Shown here in pieces: positions 43,805 to 54,021 of a stretch of DNA of 64,000 bases. The stretch comes from Floccularia luteovirens. Taxonomy: Eukaryota > Basidiomycota > Agaricomycetes > Agaricales > Squamanitaceae. Where the stretch lies: the NCBI GenBank assembly GCA_009739215.1, contig VSJF01000004.1, positions 2,046,001 through 2,110,000 on the forward strand, given 5' to 3'. Each line of letters starts with the position of its first letter. The first letter of the stretch is position 1. Position numbers and translations under genes: made by a program. The notes below the pieces were generated by a model. The model had not been told where the DNA came from. It saw nothing but the letters and a program-made list of their open reading frames with translations, and ran no database searches.

Positions 43805-46016
43805 AGGGTCTTTCAAAGTTTCATTTTGACTTCATTTTCATTCCATTTTGACAACCCTGAGAAACTTCATTTTGGCAAAATGGACAACAAAATGAAACCA
43901 AAAATGAGATCCAAAATGGTCATTTTCACCAAAATGAACCTTAGAGCTCCTTGTGCATAAAAATGGCTATTCTGCTTTGCATTAGTGTTTCCTTCAAGAT
44001 ACTGGTTTTCTTTGTGAAGTTTTATTTTCTTCTGCTGTGCTATATGTTACACTTTCACCTATTCTAAGTTCTTACACTACTCAGTAGTCAACATGGATCA
44101 ACCACACTTGGTTACATGCCACCTAGAAAGTCTGCTGATGCACCAAAGCAACCCAAGAGACTGCTCTCAAGTAGGAAAAAAGCTTCCAAGGATACTGAGG
44201 TACTAGAAAGATGAACTACCAGAGTCAGTGATACCCCCCAAGAGCTCAAAGCAAGGAAGCTCTGAGAAGATTTACTAGGAAAAAAGACCTATTAAGGACC
44301 AACTGCCTTATTGACTGGCTTGAAAACAACCCTGCTGATTGTCAAAGGCTCTTCTCTGACTCTGCACAGGATGCCAAAGATGAAAATCGAGCATGTTATA
44401 TTGCCAAGGGGGCCAAAGTTGTCTTTCATATCAAGATTGCCTGCCATGTTTTCACAGTTGATACTGACCCAAATGTTTGCAAGGACTTCAAAAGCAATTC
44501 AAATTAGATATGCAAAGGCAGTGGAGAACTATATAGACTTGTAAGTCATTCTTTCTATCAGAATATAAACTAAATTATCTATACTCATTATTTTACAGGC
44601 TTAAAATAAAGTATCATGACATCAACAAGTTGCTTGGAAAGACTGGATCAGGGCTTACTATCAAAGAAATTAAGCAAGATCCTAGTCTTGCTAATATAAT
44701 TGGTATGTCAGATGCATAGCAAGTTAGTGATGAACAACTAACTATACCTCCTCTAGATTTAATGGTCAAGAAATTTCCATTTTGGGAGAGACTCCATGGC
44801 TTTTGGAGAACTCTACCAAATTTCAATCCATATACAGTTTCTTTAGAGCCAGGACAGGATCTTGAAATAGAAGCACAAAATCTCTTAATATCTAGTATCA
44901 GAGCTTTTGATGCTACAGAAGAATATGAAGATGATGACAAGGAGATGGAACAACTTGGTGATAATAAAGCTGAGGGTCTTGAAGAATATAGAGAAGTGGA
45001 ATTGTTAGAGTGTGAATAGTGTGTATTTAGTTGGGGGGAAAGTATGCTACAGAGGCCTCCTTATATATAATACAGGAAGGCCTAGACTACTGTTCTAGAC
45101 TGCTCAGAGTAGTGCTTCTAGCTTACCCTGATAGCTTCTAGTCTACTTCTGTTGCTATGATACCAGTGCTTCTAGACTACCCTGAGTACTTCTAGTCTAC
45201 CCTGAGTGCTTCTAGGCTACCCTGATAGAAGCACCTCTGGTATCTATATAAGACCACTGGTTTCCAACCAGAACCCATTCTTCCTTTCCCTTCTATTCTA
45301 CTACTATCTTATACTGTCTGTATATATAGCAGTAGACTATTGTAACAGAAACAAACTGTGATTATAGTATTTGCTATTGTGTTTATTCTTCTATACTAAT
45401 TCTTCTTCATAGAGCACAGCTAACAAGGATCTATCAAGCCGTGCACAAAGTCTGGAGTTGCTGCAATCTGAAGCTTTAACTGGAACTGCCTTACAATCCT
45501 AACCTATAGATGAGCATAAACAAAGTGTCAGCACCTCATCAAAATCACACTTACATTTTAGTCTAACTACCACTACTTCCTCAAGTAATATGCATAAACC
45601 ACAGTCAAACTCCAAGCCTCCTCCCTCACAAAAGATTGCTAAATGTGCCCATGTTGAAAACCTAACAGAGGTTGCTGAGGTGGAATAGCTTTTTGAGATG
45701 GCTGCATCAAGACAAGAATACAAGTCACAATCTCAGATCACTAAGCACCAGAAGTACAGTGTGGAATCTAACCAAGAGTGTTACACTGCTAAAGAACATG
45801 CTATTGCTGCTCAAGAATGTGCTTTGGTTATTCAAGAGTGGATGATAGAGAAGGAACACTATTGACAACAGTAGAAGGAGGAGCATGAGCATAAGATGAT
45901 GGAGTATAAAATTCAGTTATACCAGCTTTCAATGCCAGTAATCAATGATAGCATCAAATACTACCAATAGCAGTCTTTCAGCTAGCATGACAGCACATTC
46001 ATAGACTTATTGTTCT
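43805..46016 (+). pseudogene. Myb/SANT-like transposon-associated gene, split by a family A LTR
   Basis: It starts with an ATTTTG/CAAAAT-rich stretch (43812-43960), perhaps a transposon end. 44310-44540 encodes a short Myb/SANT-like helical domain (DWLENNPADCQRLFSDSAQD, FHIKIACHVFTVD). A GTAAGT...ACAG intron lies at 44541-44599, and 44600-45002 contains LHGFWRTLPNFNPYTVSLEP and an acidic tail. The LTR at 45003-45346 interrupts. 45410-46000 continues with a glutamine- and lysine-rich C-terminal part. Several stops are present. The family resembles lineage-specific proteins near Harbinger-type transposons in basidiomycetes; this is recalled, not searched. Confidence 0.5.
45003..45346 (-). repeat. 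Family A LTR in the Myb-like gene
   Basis: Complete antisense LTR (TGTTAGAGTGTGAATAG...TATTGTAACA). The flanks GGAAT and GAAAC do not match. Confidence 0.9.
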
Positions 46017-46376
46017 ACTTCTTGTTCTTCTTTGTACTCTTCTTGTGGTTCATTGATTATTTGAAGCAGTGGTGGTTGCTGCAGTGTATTGAGTGATTTA
46101 GCTGATCTAACCCAAGAGTCTCTTGTTTGTTGCTTGGTGACTTGTTCTGCAAGTCTTGTGTATAGTTTAGCAAATGCACTGGGGTTTTGTAATTGCTGCT
46201 GGTATTGTTGTAAGAGTGGGAATGAGAACGATGTGGAGTATGTTTCTTGGGGGTTGTAAGAGGAAGAGGTAGGTCCAAAGTTTGAGGCAGGGGATTTTGC
46301 TTATAAAAGAGCATAGTAGTTAAGGAGATTGGGGGTGTCAAACTTGAGGAAGTGACAATTGATCAGCTTGATCTTT
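46017..46376 (-). other. Short coding-like remnant
   Basis: A minus-strand stretch near 46245-46050 reads SAFAKLYTRLAEQVTKQQTR after a glutamine-rich segment. It looks like a decayed exon. The family is not recognised. Confidence 0.3.
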
Positions 46377-46986
46377 TGTTACCATTAGGGGGTTTATACG
46401 TTGTCATTTACTGGTCTTGTCATAGGGATGTCTGGGTTAGGGAGCATTGAGTTGTTTGCCAGTTAGATTTCCCTGGCACGATAGTAGGTTACGCTACTAC
46501 ACAGATTATCAATCACCTGTCAGGATCTCTCTGAGGTCAGTTACTAGAGAAGGGGATAGCCAGGACATTTCAGGCTGTATGGTATTGTCTATGCTGTTAT
46601 ATACAATGATTCTGCCATCCTAGACAGAGGAGGGAGGTTCTCTTAGTTGTCACTGAGGTAACAGGATAATCGCCAATGTTATTGGGTATCTGAAACTAAG
46701 ATTAAGCTGAGGCTTGTCTGTAGTTTTGCACTACTTAAATACAAGTATGCTACTTCTAATAATAATCTATTGCATGCTTGCTCAGTAAGCTACTAAGTCA
46801 GTGCAGAGTCATACAGAAGTATTTACAGGTCATTTAGAAGTCTATACAAGTCACTACAAGTTAAGAGAACTAAAGCACAAGTCATAAGTACAACATATAT
46901 GAGAAATATAGAAATAAGGCAGGAATGTATTATGCACACAGCCTAAAGTCCAGAGAGATAAGTAATATCTAGATAAGATCATAACA
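46377..46986 (-). repeat. LTR-F, antisense, full length
   Basis: 610 bp, TGTTACCATTAGGG...ATAAGATCATAACA, matching 30943-31557 inverted. No target duplication was found (TCTTT against GATAG). Confidence 0.85.
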
Positions 46987-47308
46987 GATAGTAGAAAATA
47001 GTGTCAAGGCATTGCTAAGTAGGTTTTAAAGGGTTCAAAGGTTTAAACTTAGGATTTCCCTTACAGTTTCACACTACTTAAATACAAGTATGAGAACACT
47101 AATAATAAACTATTGACTAGGTATTGCATGCTACATTGATAAGCATCAAGTCAAGTCCTAGTTATAAGAAGCTACTACTAGTCATATAGAAGACTAAATG
47201 AGTCAAAAGGTGAAACATATGAAGAGAGTGGGAGAATGAGGCAGAAACGTGGCATACACATAGTAGTAAAGTCCAGGAAGATAGTGTAAGTCCAGATAAG
47301 GTTGTAAC
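46987..47308 (-). repeat. LTR-F and LTR-G fragments
   Basis: 46999-47067 matches the inverted start of LTR-G (GCATTGCTAAGTAGG...CCCTTACA). The remainder matches inverted LTR-F up to AAGGTTGTAACA. 47309-47540 shows nothing recognisable and marks the end of the repeat-rich part. Confidence 0.65.
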
Positions 47309-47540
47309 AATTGAAGCTGCTATCTTACATTCAATAAGGGTTAACTCTGGCTCACAGAGTTGACTCTGAAGTCAGTTCTTGACACAACCTAGTTGTAACA
47401 ATTACAAAGAAATAGTTCTGAAAGACACAATAAGTCTGGATAATTCATAACAGATTTATTTTATGGATTGTTGTGAAATATAATACTCATTACAAAGCAG
47501 CCAAGTTTCAAATGAAATAGATATCCAACAATCCCTTCAG

Positions 47541-48574
47541 TCAAAAGACTTTTTGTCTCCCATCCATGTTGTATCTTCTTCACCATAATTGTGATAAGAA
47601 ACTTTTATGCACTTTCTATATTTCTCAAAATCAAGTGCATAGGAAACCTAAGAAGATAGGATGGAATCTAGATAGAATGTTAGTGGATTTGGCAAGAATA
47701 AGTGGTAATATCTACCATTTTCAAAGACAATAATGCAATCAAAGTATTTCCCCACAGCCTTGGCCATGCTTTCATGGAAAGCATCTCCACTTTCAAATGA
47801 TATTCTTATTGAAAGATTGAGTCCAAGTGGTGTCATTCTTTGCCTTGTTGAAAATACAATACTCTCCAACTGCGAGTCAAACAAGGCAATAGTGGGTGGC
47901 TCTGAACTTGTCCGAAAAAAAATTACCTTAAAGACTTTATGATTCCAAAAAAAAGAGCATACCCAAAATCCGGGTTTATTAGTGCAAAGGCCCGAAGAAT
48001 CAGGGACATGTAAGAAGACACCATTTCATGAGAGCTTTTCGGAATTATGGAGATTTGATTCAGAGGGATTTCACTTACAAAGTATATTGATTTGGAGATG
48101 AGCCCGTTCTTAGGAAGAACGCAGATAGCTCATATAACACAATAATGGAAGGTCTGATGTCTGTAGGATGAATTGGTGAAAATTGTTCGGTCTTTTTCCT
48201 ATAATTCTTTTGCATTAAACCCAATAACAGACAAAGATGGGAAGGCGAAGGCATGTAGCTGGATACGTTTGTCAGATCAACAGATTCTCGAGGTGAGGTT
48301 ATGGTTTGCACCGAATATTGACGCGAGACAGAAGAGATGAGCGAAACCCATCTGGAGGGGAGGTGGTGAGCCAATCGTCGTTATGTACTTGTAGTGCATG
48401 TTTGAAACTGGGTCTTGAAGGCGATACAATAAGAGCTTCATTCTCAGGAACGCTTGAGATGGATGAACAAGCAAGATGAATTGGTGCAGATGGATGGAAG
48501 GTACCGGATACTAGAAGAGACTTGAATGGTGGTAATGGTGGGCCCGGAGGTGGAAATAAGGATGGTAAAACCAT
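47541..48574 (-). CDS. Unrecognised host gene, about five exons
   Basis: ATG 48574 opens an exon with a proline-rich start, GPPLPPFKSLLVSGTFHPSA. A GTGCAA...CCAG intron with a CTGAC branch-like motif (about 48305-48256) leads in frame to YMPSPSHLCLLLGLMQKNY. Further introns lie near 48092-48047 and 47974-47919, and the reading continues with PPTIALFDSQLESIVFSTRQ to a stop near 47541. The last splice site is uncertain. The protein would be about 250 residues, with alternating hydrophobic strands that suggest a compact alpha/beta fold. I do not recognise the family. It starts 130 bp from PKR1 in divergent orientation, so the two likely share a promoter. Confidence 0.6.
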
Positions 48575-48704
48575 TGAACATAAACTCTCAGTTATACCAA
48601 GTACTTGTAATAGAAGGGATTGCTGTATTTGGTTGTATTTTTACCAAGCAACTATTATCGAAAAGTTCGCTGTTGGCACAAGGCACAATACAGTACTGAC
48701 TGCA

Positions 48705-49046
48705 ATGGCGGCATCAGTAGACTCGCAATGCGGACAAGCTATTCTCGAGCAAGATTCTTTCTTTATGAACATTCTTACGAGTGGATCATCACTGCACCCG
48801 ACTTTCCTATACATCCTTGACGGCGCTTTTGCTTTTCTCCTGTTGGTCCTCCTATCTTTAGCATTTTTCACTTCAGGGAACATTCATATACTAGTTCTTA
48901 TGACAATCGCATCAGCACTATGGTTATCAATTAAATGGTTTGTAGATTTCTTGTTCTATGGGTTGTCAAATGTAAACCAATATTTTTATAGGTTCGTGAA
49001 GGAGCTACGAGCAGCGACGCTGGACAAGGAAGCGAAGACAGATTAA
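48705..49046 (+). CDS. PKR1: V-ATPase assembly factor Pkr1-like membrane protein
   Basis: A single-exon gene of 113 codons from ATG 48705. After a short N-terminal part (LTSGSSLHPTFLYILDGAFA) come two predicted membrane helices at about residues 30-55 and 60-80, with FFTSGNIHILVLMTIASALW between. Yeast Pkr1 has the same layout and a similar GNIH...LW core. Pkr1 is an ER protein that helps assemble the Vo sector of the vacuolar ATPase. The open frame extends upstream to 48522, but that part overlaps the promoter of the neighbouring gene and is glycine-rich and unlike the family, so ATG 48705 is preferred. Confidence 0.82.
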   Translation: MAASVDSQCGQAILEQDSFFMNILTSGSSLHPTFLYILDGAFAFLLLVLLSLAFFTSGNIHILVLMTIASALWLSIKWFVDFLFYGLSNVNQYFYRFVKELRAATLDKEAKTD

Positions 49047-49071
49047 TTATACTATTTTATAAGCAACATCA

Positions 49072-49961
49072 CTACATCATTCGATTGTTCCCTTCATACC
49101 ACATCTTTATTCTCTTCCCGCTTTCTTGGGCCAACGAAAACACTTTCCTTTGTGCGTCAGCCAATCAATACAGTATAACTAAAAGGCATTATCTCACACT
49201 CTCTTTCAGTAAGGTCTAGTCCCTCTCGGAACGCTAGAGTCGAATCATTTGCTGAGCTGCTGCCACCACTTGTACCAAGAACTGCGAAATGCTGGGCCTG
49301 GTCTATCAGCTCTATTAAGCGTGATTTAAAAGTCTAACAACAATCAGATTATTTGCAACAACAGTAGAGCAATAGAACTTGCTTTTGTTAACATTTCTGA
49401 GAGCTCATTTGCTTGTTCGTCGCTCAGCCTTAATAATATCAATAATTTGTATCCAAGAATGAATAAAACGTTTGGAATACCTACATATCCATGATGGTTT
49501 TACCAAAGCCGTACCATAGACCTCCAGCTCCAACAAGGTTTGATAATCGGACACTGCATGCCTCTGCTTTGAGAGCATTCTTGACCCGTGAACCGAATGG
49601 TGTTGGTATGTTGAAGTCAGCCCAATCGCTAAAGAGTTAACAGGTCAAACTATTTCATTTCATTTTGAAGAGTGCGTGTGGACTAACGAATAAATGATTG
49701 TATATGCAAGCCATATAGGAATTGGGATCTTGCTGAGGGTCGCTATCTGTCAGGTATTGTGAGCACGATAATTTGACGCGTCCTTCATAACATACGTCGC
49801 GTTCTGAACCTCCTGCAAGATGTCCCATGTTTGGGATGTTATGTTTGAATGTACATTGTATTTTCTAAGCAACATCGTTAAATCATTGCCAACTGGAAGT
49901 GCTGTATAAGTACCTGGTTTTCTGCAAGGATCCCCTCAATAGAGAAGTAATCAAACTCCAT
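49072..49961 (-). CDS. PSF3: GINS complex subunit Psf3
   Basis: Seven short exons on the minus strand, starting at ATG 49961 (MEFDYFSIEGILAENQ) and ending at TAG 49072, give about 190 residues, the usual Psf3 length. Recognisable parts are CTFKHNIPNMGHLAGG, KIPIPIWLAYTIIY, IPTPFGSRVKNALKAEA, SVRLSNLVGAGGLWYGFG and SLAQESGKRIKMWYE. Psf3 is one of four GINS subunits in the CMG replicative helicase. The exon joins keep the frame with GT-AG borders except one GC-AG intron near 49372-49323 (donor GCAAGT). The 3' end lies 26 bp from the PKR1 stop, so the two genes converge. Confidence 0.93.
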
Positions 49962-50139
49962 GAATTGCAATAGCAAGCATAATACATTACATAGCGGCTA
50001 TTCGTGTGTTTGTATATAATTGGTTGTTTACTATAAGCTAGCGTCAACCCAGTTCCTCAATATTCATATTCAACGGTGACTATCGAACATACGGGGAGTC
50101 ATTCAATCTTCCATGCCTCAAACCTGAGCTACAATCAGA

Positions 50140-50671
50140 ATGGCTAGCATAAATCTTATACAACGCGTCAATGGGCTGTTGACTCGCGGAAACTCTTTCT
50201 CTCGTCCTGCCTTGCGTTCCTTCACAGTATCTTTCAGACCGCATGCACCCCAGGATCCACTCCTTGAAGCTTTCCGGAAGACAACTGTGTTTCAACAGTT
50301 GCAAAATAAACCAGAGGCACTCCTAGCATTACAAAACTTTTCTGAGGTTTTAAAAAACAAAGGCATGCTCCGAACTTTGTCTCCTAACGCATGTAATTTC
50401 ATGATGAGATTTGAATATCCAGGTATAGATCTGTCGACTCCACCATCATCGATGCAGATGATGAAATTGGTAGCAAGCTCGGAATTCAGGCAGGCCGCGA
50501 AAAGCGTTGTAGACGAGATGCAAAAGGCTGGAATAGACTTTAAATCTAAAGTACGTGCAAACAATATGAATTCATCCGGTGGTTGAAGTAAGTTCTCAAT
50601 AACGTCAGGAGCTTATGAACGAAATCATAGCTCTGCAGAAGGAGAATCAATCTGGAGGCAAAAGCACATAG
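50140..50671 (+). CDS. Small mitochondrial-type protein, two exons
   Basis: join(50140..50550, 50609..50671), 157 residues. The first 40 residues (INLIQRVNGLLTRGNSFSRP...) are basic, hydroxylated and free of acids, typical of a mitochondrial presequence. The rest is helical: DPLLEAFRKTTVFQQLQNKP, FSEVLKNKGM, EFRQAAKSVVDEMQKAGID. The intron is GTACGT...CGTCAG; without it the frame would end in an unlikely NNMNSSGG tail, whereas splicing gives ELMNEIIALQKENQ. I do not recognise the family, but small proteins of this type are common in basidiomycetes. Confidence 0.72.
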
Positions 50672-51270
50672 GTTTCAACTACTATGTAACATTGAATAGC
50701 CAATGTAACATTCAATTAATATATCATTAGGAACGATTAGAACAAGAGTCAACTGGAATGAATACAGCTGCTCCAGTTAAATTTAAGTAGAAGAAGTGCA
50801 GGGCGCGGTAGTATACGCAAAGAAAGACTGTTATGAGAAAAGAATGTTGTACAGATAACAGCTTGTGAGTACAAATGAACCTGGTTAGAGAACTGCACGT
50901 AGGATTTGGCTTGGATAACGCATCTGCATCATGCACCCATGTCACCACAAATCCGTCAGACTATGATTTAATTGAGTATTATACTAGCACTTTGAGATCT
51001 CACCCTTGGTCATCGCCCGCGACTAGTATCAGGAAGCCTAAGTTAGTTACTGCGAGATCAAGCTGCATTTTCCCGGGGAAATAAAAGTAGAAACTAGGAT
51101 TAAGCGCTAAGCGCTAAGCCCCTGTCCCCTGAGCTTGTTAAAGTAAGTAGTACTTGATATAATGATTATGTAATTAAAATAAACTGCTCAGTTGATCAGC
51201 CACAGTGGCTGTGCAATGCGATAGCAAAGGCTCATATTCAATTCAACAACACCACAACACTTTCATAGCC
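50672..51270. other. Intergenic region, promoter of RPL29
   Basis: Only short chance frames are seen. The 3' part is the likely promoter and 5' UTR of RPL29, with a pyrimidine-containing stretch (ACACTTTCATAGCC) just before the ATG. Confidence 0.5.
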
Positions 51271-51673
51271 ATGGCCAAGTCAAAAAAGTGCGTTACTATG
51301 CCAGGGGTTTTGATAATAGTTTAACCCAGAATCTCACAGCCATACCAATCACAACCAAAATAAAAAGGCCCATCGCAATGGCATCAAGAGACCGGGGTCA
51401 AACCGAACACGATCTTTGAAAGGAGTATGTGAATTTGAATGTTGATATTTGACTTATGGATGTGTGCTCATTCGTATACCAGGTCGATGCTAAGGTTTGC
51501 AATCACAGCTGTTGATGAATAACAGCGACTGATTATGTGTGAGTTCAGTTCCGTCGCAACGCCAGATTTGCATTAGCAGGCTCGGTAAGTGTGATCCCAA
51601 AACAACCACATATTATAATTCAAACTGTTCTTGGTAGAATAAGGCCCGGCAAGAAGCAAAAAGATCCTCGTAG
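51271..51673 (+). CDS. RPL29: 60S ribosomal protein eL29
   Basis: join(51271..51287, 51340..51424, 51483..51494, 51549..51584, 51638..51673), 61 residues. The translation contains NHTNHNQNKKAHRNGIKRP, SNRTRSLKGVDAKF and RRNARFALAG, the signature of eL29, a short basic protein near the peptide exit side of the large subunit. All four introns are GT-AG (GTGCGT, GTATGT, GTTTGC, GTAAGT donors) and about 50-60 nt long. The third exon has only 12 nt. The exons are too short to appear as long reading frames, so this gene is easily missed. It converges with TFC1, whose stop lies 157 bp away. Confidence 0.95.
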
Positions 51674-51829
51674 CATAATCAGGTGCAGGAGTTTGAAGTA
51701 CGCCCTATGTTTGTGTATTAAAACTATAATATGCTATGGTATCTCAGTCTTCGAGGAAATAGAGGCCATTATACAGTAATACAGAATCCATGCTCGACGA
51801 CAGTTACAAGACGCAAACAACCATTTTTG

Positions 51830-53743
51830 TTACCTGTTTTTCTGCAAAGACTTTGCATTCCTGTCTAGAGTAGCTCGGAGTCGTATGGCCTGTATTCAAT
51901 ACATGAATATTGACAATGATATCATTTTACGGTTTTACGCACCGCCGCGTCTTCCGGCCTCAATGCACCTTTCGCCATGTTATGTTTTCCGGCACGTAAT
52001 TTTTGATTTCTGTTCACACTATGGACCTTCATAGTGCCGTCGTTTGTCGTCAGGAGAACACGACATTCTTCATCTGTCGCGAGCCGACCCTCTAAAAGAG
52101 AAAAGAACTTGTGGCGAAGTACGGTTTTTATTCGTTCAAAAGCATGCGCAGTGTACCAGCCATCTCTCTCCTAACCAACAGTAGTCAGACGATTGCCCGT
52201 ATAGAAACTGATCTATACTGACATGACACGCTTCCCGTATGGCATCTGGATCCTCAATCATTTCGCGTAACATAGGGTCAGTAATGTCACAAAGCTGAAA
52301 AGCTGCAGTGTCCTTGTACACTGACTGGCCATCGAATATATGTGATTGCCTTTGCTCAATTATATCAGACATATGTACGTGAAATCAACGGTGCACTTAC
52401 CTCCTTTCTTCTTCGCTCACACTACCCTGCCCCAAAGATTCCTGCATAGAAGACCGGTCATGCCGACGGTTAACAACAGATGGCCGCGAAATGGGGTGGT
52501 TTGCATTTCGAAAATAGAGCCTCTGATATCTGTTTAGAATTTGAATTTGATGAGGTCAATATCATAAAGCCAATTGAAACATACAATCTCGAATTCGGAT
52601 CTTGGCGGGGATCGTAGTTGAATCGTACCAGTGTATCACGCCACGGGCCATCTTGAAAGACGTAGCACACCATCGGGAGAAGTATTTTTGAGCTTGTTAA
52701 GTCCATGAGCACGAATCTGGGTTATAGTGAAGTGCTCACTTCAGAATTAGTCTTGCATCTAGAGCAGAGAATTGATTAAACAACGATAAGCGGGTCCACA
52801 CAGCCCGTTCAGCGAACATCTGAATGCATCGATGTTATTAATTGCTACTTTATTTAAGAGACAGCTTACCGCTTGCAGTTTACGCAGAATATCCAAATTC
52901 ACTTTATCCTTTCCATCTTCTACCATTTGTGGTGGATTTTCGGGAACCTGCTGGTGTGAGTTTATGGACTTGGATGTACCTAAAACACTTACACGGATGT
53001 CGGAGAACATTATCGTGGCGGGTCCGTACCCCTTCCATCGCATTCGATTTATCAATCTTTTCTTTTCCTCTCCTGTTTGTTCGTCGACAATAACCGACAC
53101 AACGGACGCTGAGTTTCCCTTGAAGCTACATCCCTGTCAATGTCGTATAAACGTGTATATGTGACCAAAGACACGAACTAATATCCTTGCGGAATTGTCT
53201 GACGGCTGAAAAGAGGTGGCGGGAATAGTCTCAAATTTTCTTGTCTGTCGACGTCAGGTTGACTGATCTCGACATGAGGTTCTTTCATGTTTTCCATTGC
53301 GAAGCGTAATGTTGAAATGGGATCATTCGGATCTGGCTGGTATTGATAGTCAACCATGCCTGAAGGACTTTTGTTATGTTGGACTACCCAATAATCCTGT
53401 TGTCTTACTTACTCCTGAATCGCAGGGTTTTTGTAATAACGCCAGCTATCTCTGCAGTATATTCACCGACTGTTCCATTTTCTTCACATTGTGGCCTCTT
53501 TCGCTTGCGTTTGACTATTTTTAACAATAGGTTATTAGTGTTGACGACTTCTCCAGGGACTGGATGTGCAAATGGGTTATCAGGCCTGAACGATAGTTCA
53601 ATCATTGCACAGTTCTTGTGCTTGAATGCATTGTCGATTTGACTTTGGCCACCTAGAGTTTTGATTGCTAGATTCACCGACGAAGATTGCACGAATCCAG
53701 GGTATTCAACTGAAAAAAAAGGGTTTTGCGAGTATGCATGCAT
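51830..53743 (-). CDS. TFC1: Transcription factor IIIC subunit (tau95/Sfc1, GTF3C5-like)
   Basis: About eight exons from ATG 53743 to TAA 51830. Ordered landmarks are FFSVEYPGFVQ, LRPDNPF-type ELSFRPDNPFAHPVPG, GEYTAEIAGVITKTLRFRS, MVDYQYQPDPNDPISTLRFA, LFPPPLFSRQTIPQGY, RWKGYGPATIMFSD, VWTRLSLFNQFSALDARLIL, LPMVCYVFQDGPWRDTLVRF, YDPRQDP, QLCDITDP and the C-terminal ERDGWYTAHAFERIKTVLRH. These match the DNA-binding tau95 subunit of TFIIIC, which recognises the A box of tRNA genes and recruits TFIIIB and RNA polymerase III in the nucleus. Splice joins keep the frame throughout. An N-terminal extension by a further small exon cannot be excluded. Confidence 0.95.
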
Positions 53744-54021
53744 ATGTTCAGTTATGACACTGCTATCATATACGACGGAAGCCCGTAAGTTTCCAAATCA
53801 AGTAGTGCGTCACGACAAGATGGGTGCACAAAACAAAGCTTGCCCATTGTCAGTTGTATATGCATGTACAGAGCTCAGTCATTAGGTATGGTTTCAACAG
53901 ACATATTAAGCACAGTTGGTGATATACTCTTTTTCTAATAACAAGAAATACAAATTGCATGCATATTATACATATGCATAATTCATGGTTTATTGGAAAT
54001 ACCCAATAAAAATACCAGGAC

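Noticed and set aside
48522..48704. Upstream extension of the PKR1 frame
   Set aside because: Glycine-rich, unlike Pkr1 proteins, and overlaps the start of the divergent neighbour; ATG 48705 fits the family length.
50875..51084. 69-codon plus-strand frame upstream of RPL29
   Set aside because: Short, no family, overlapped by another frame on the minus strand and in a likely promoter region.
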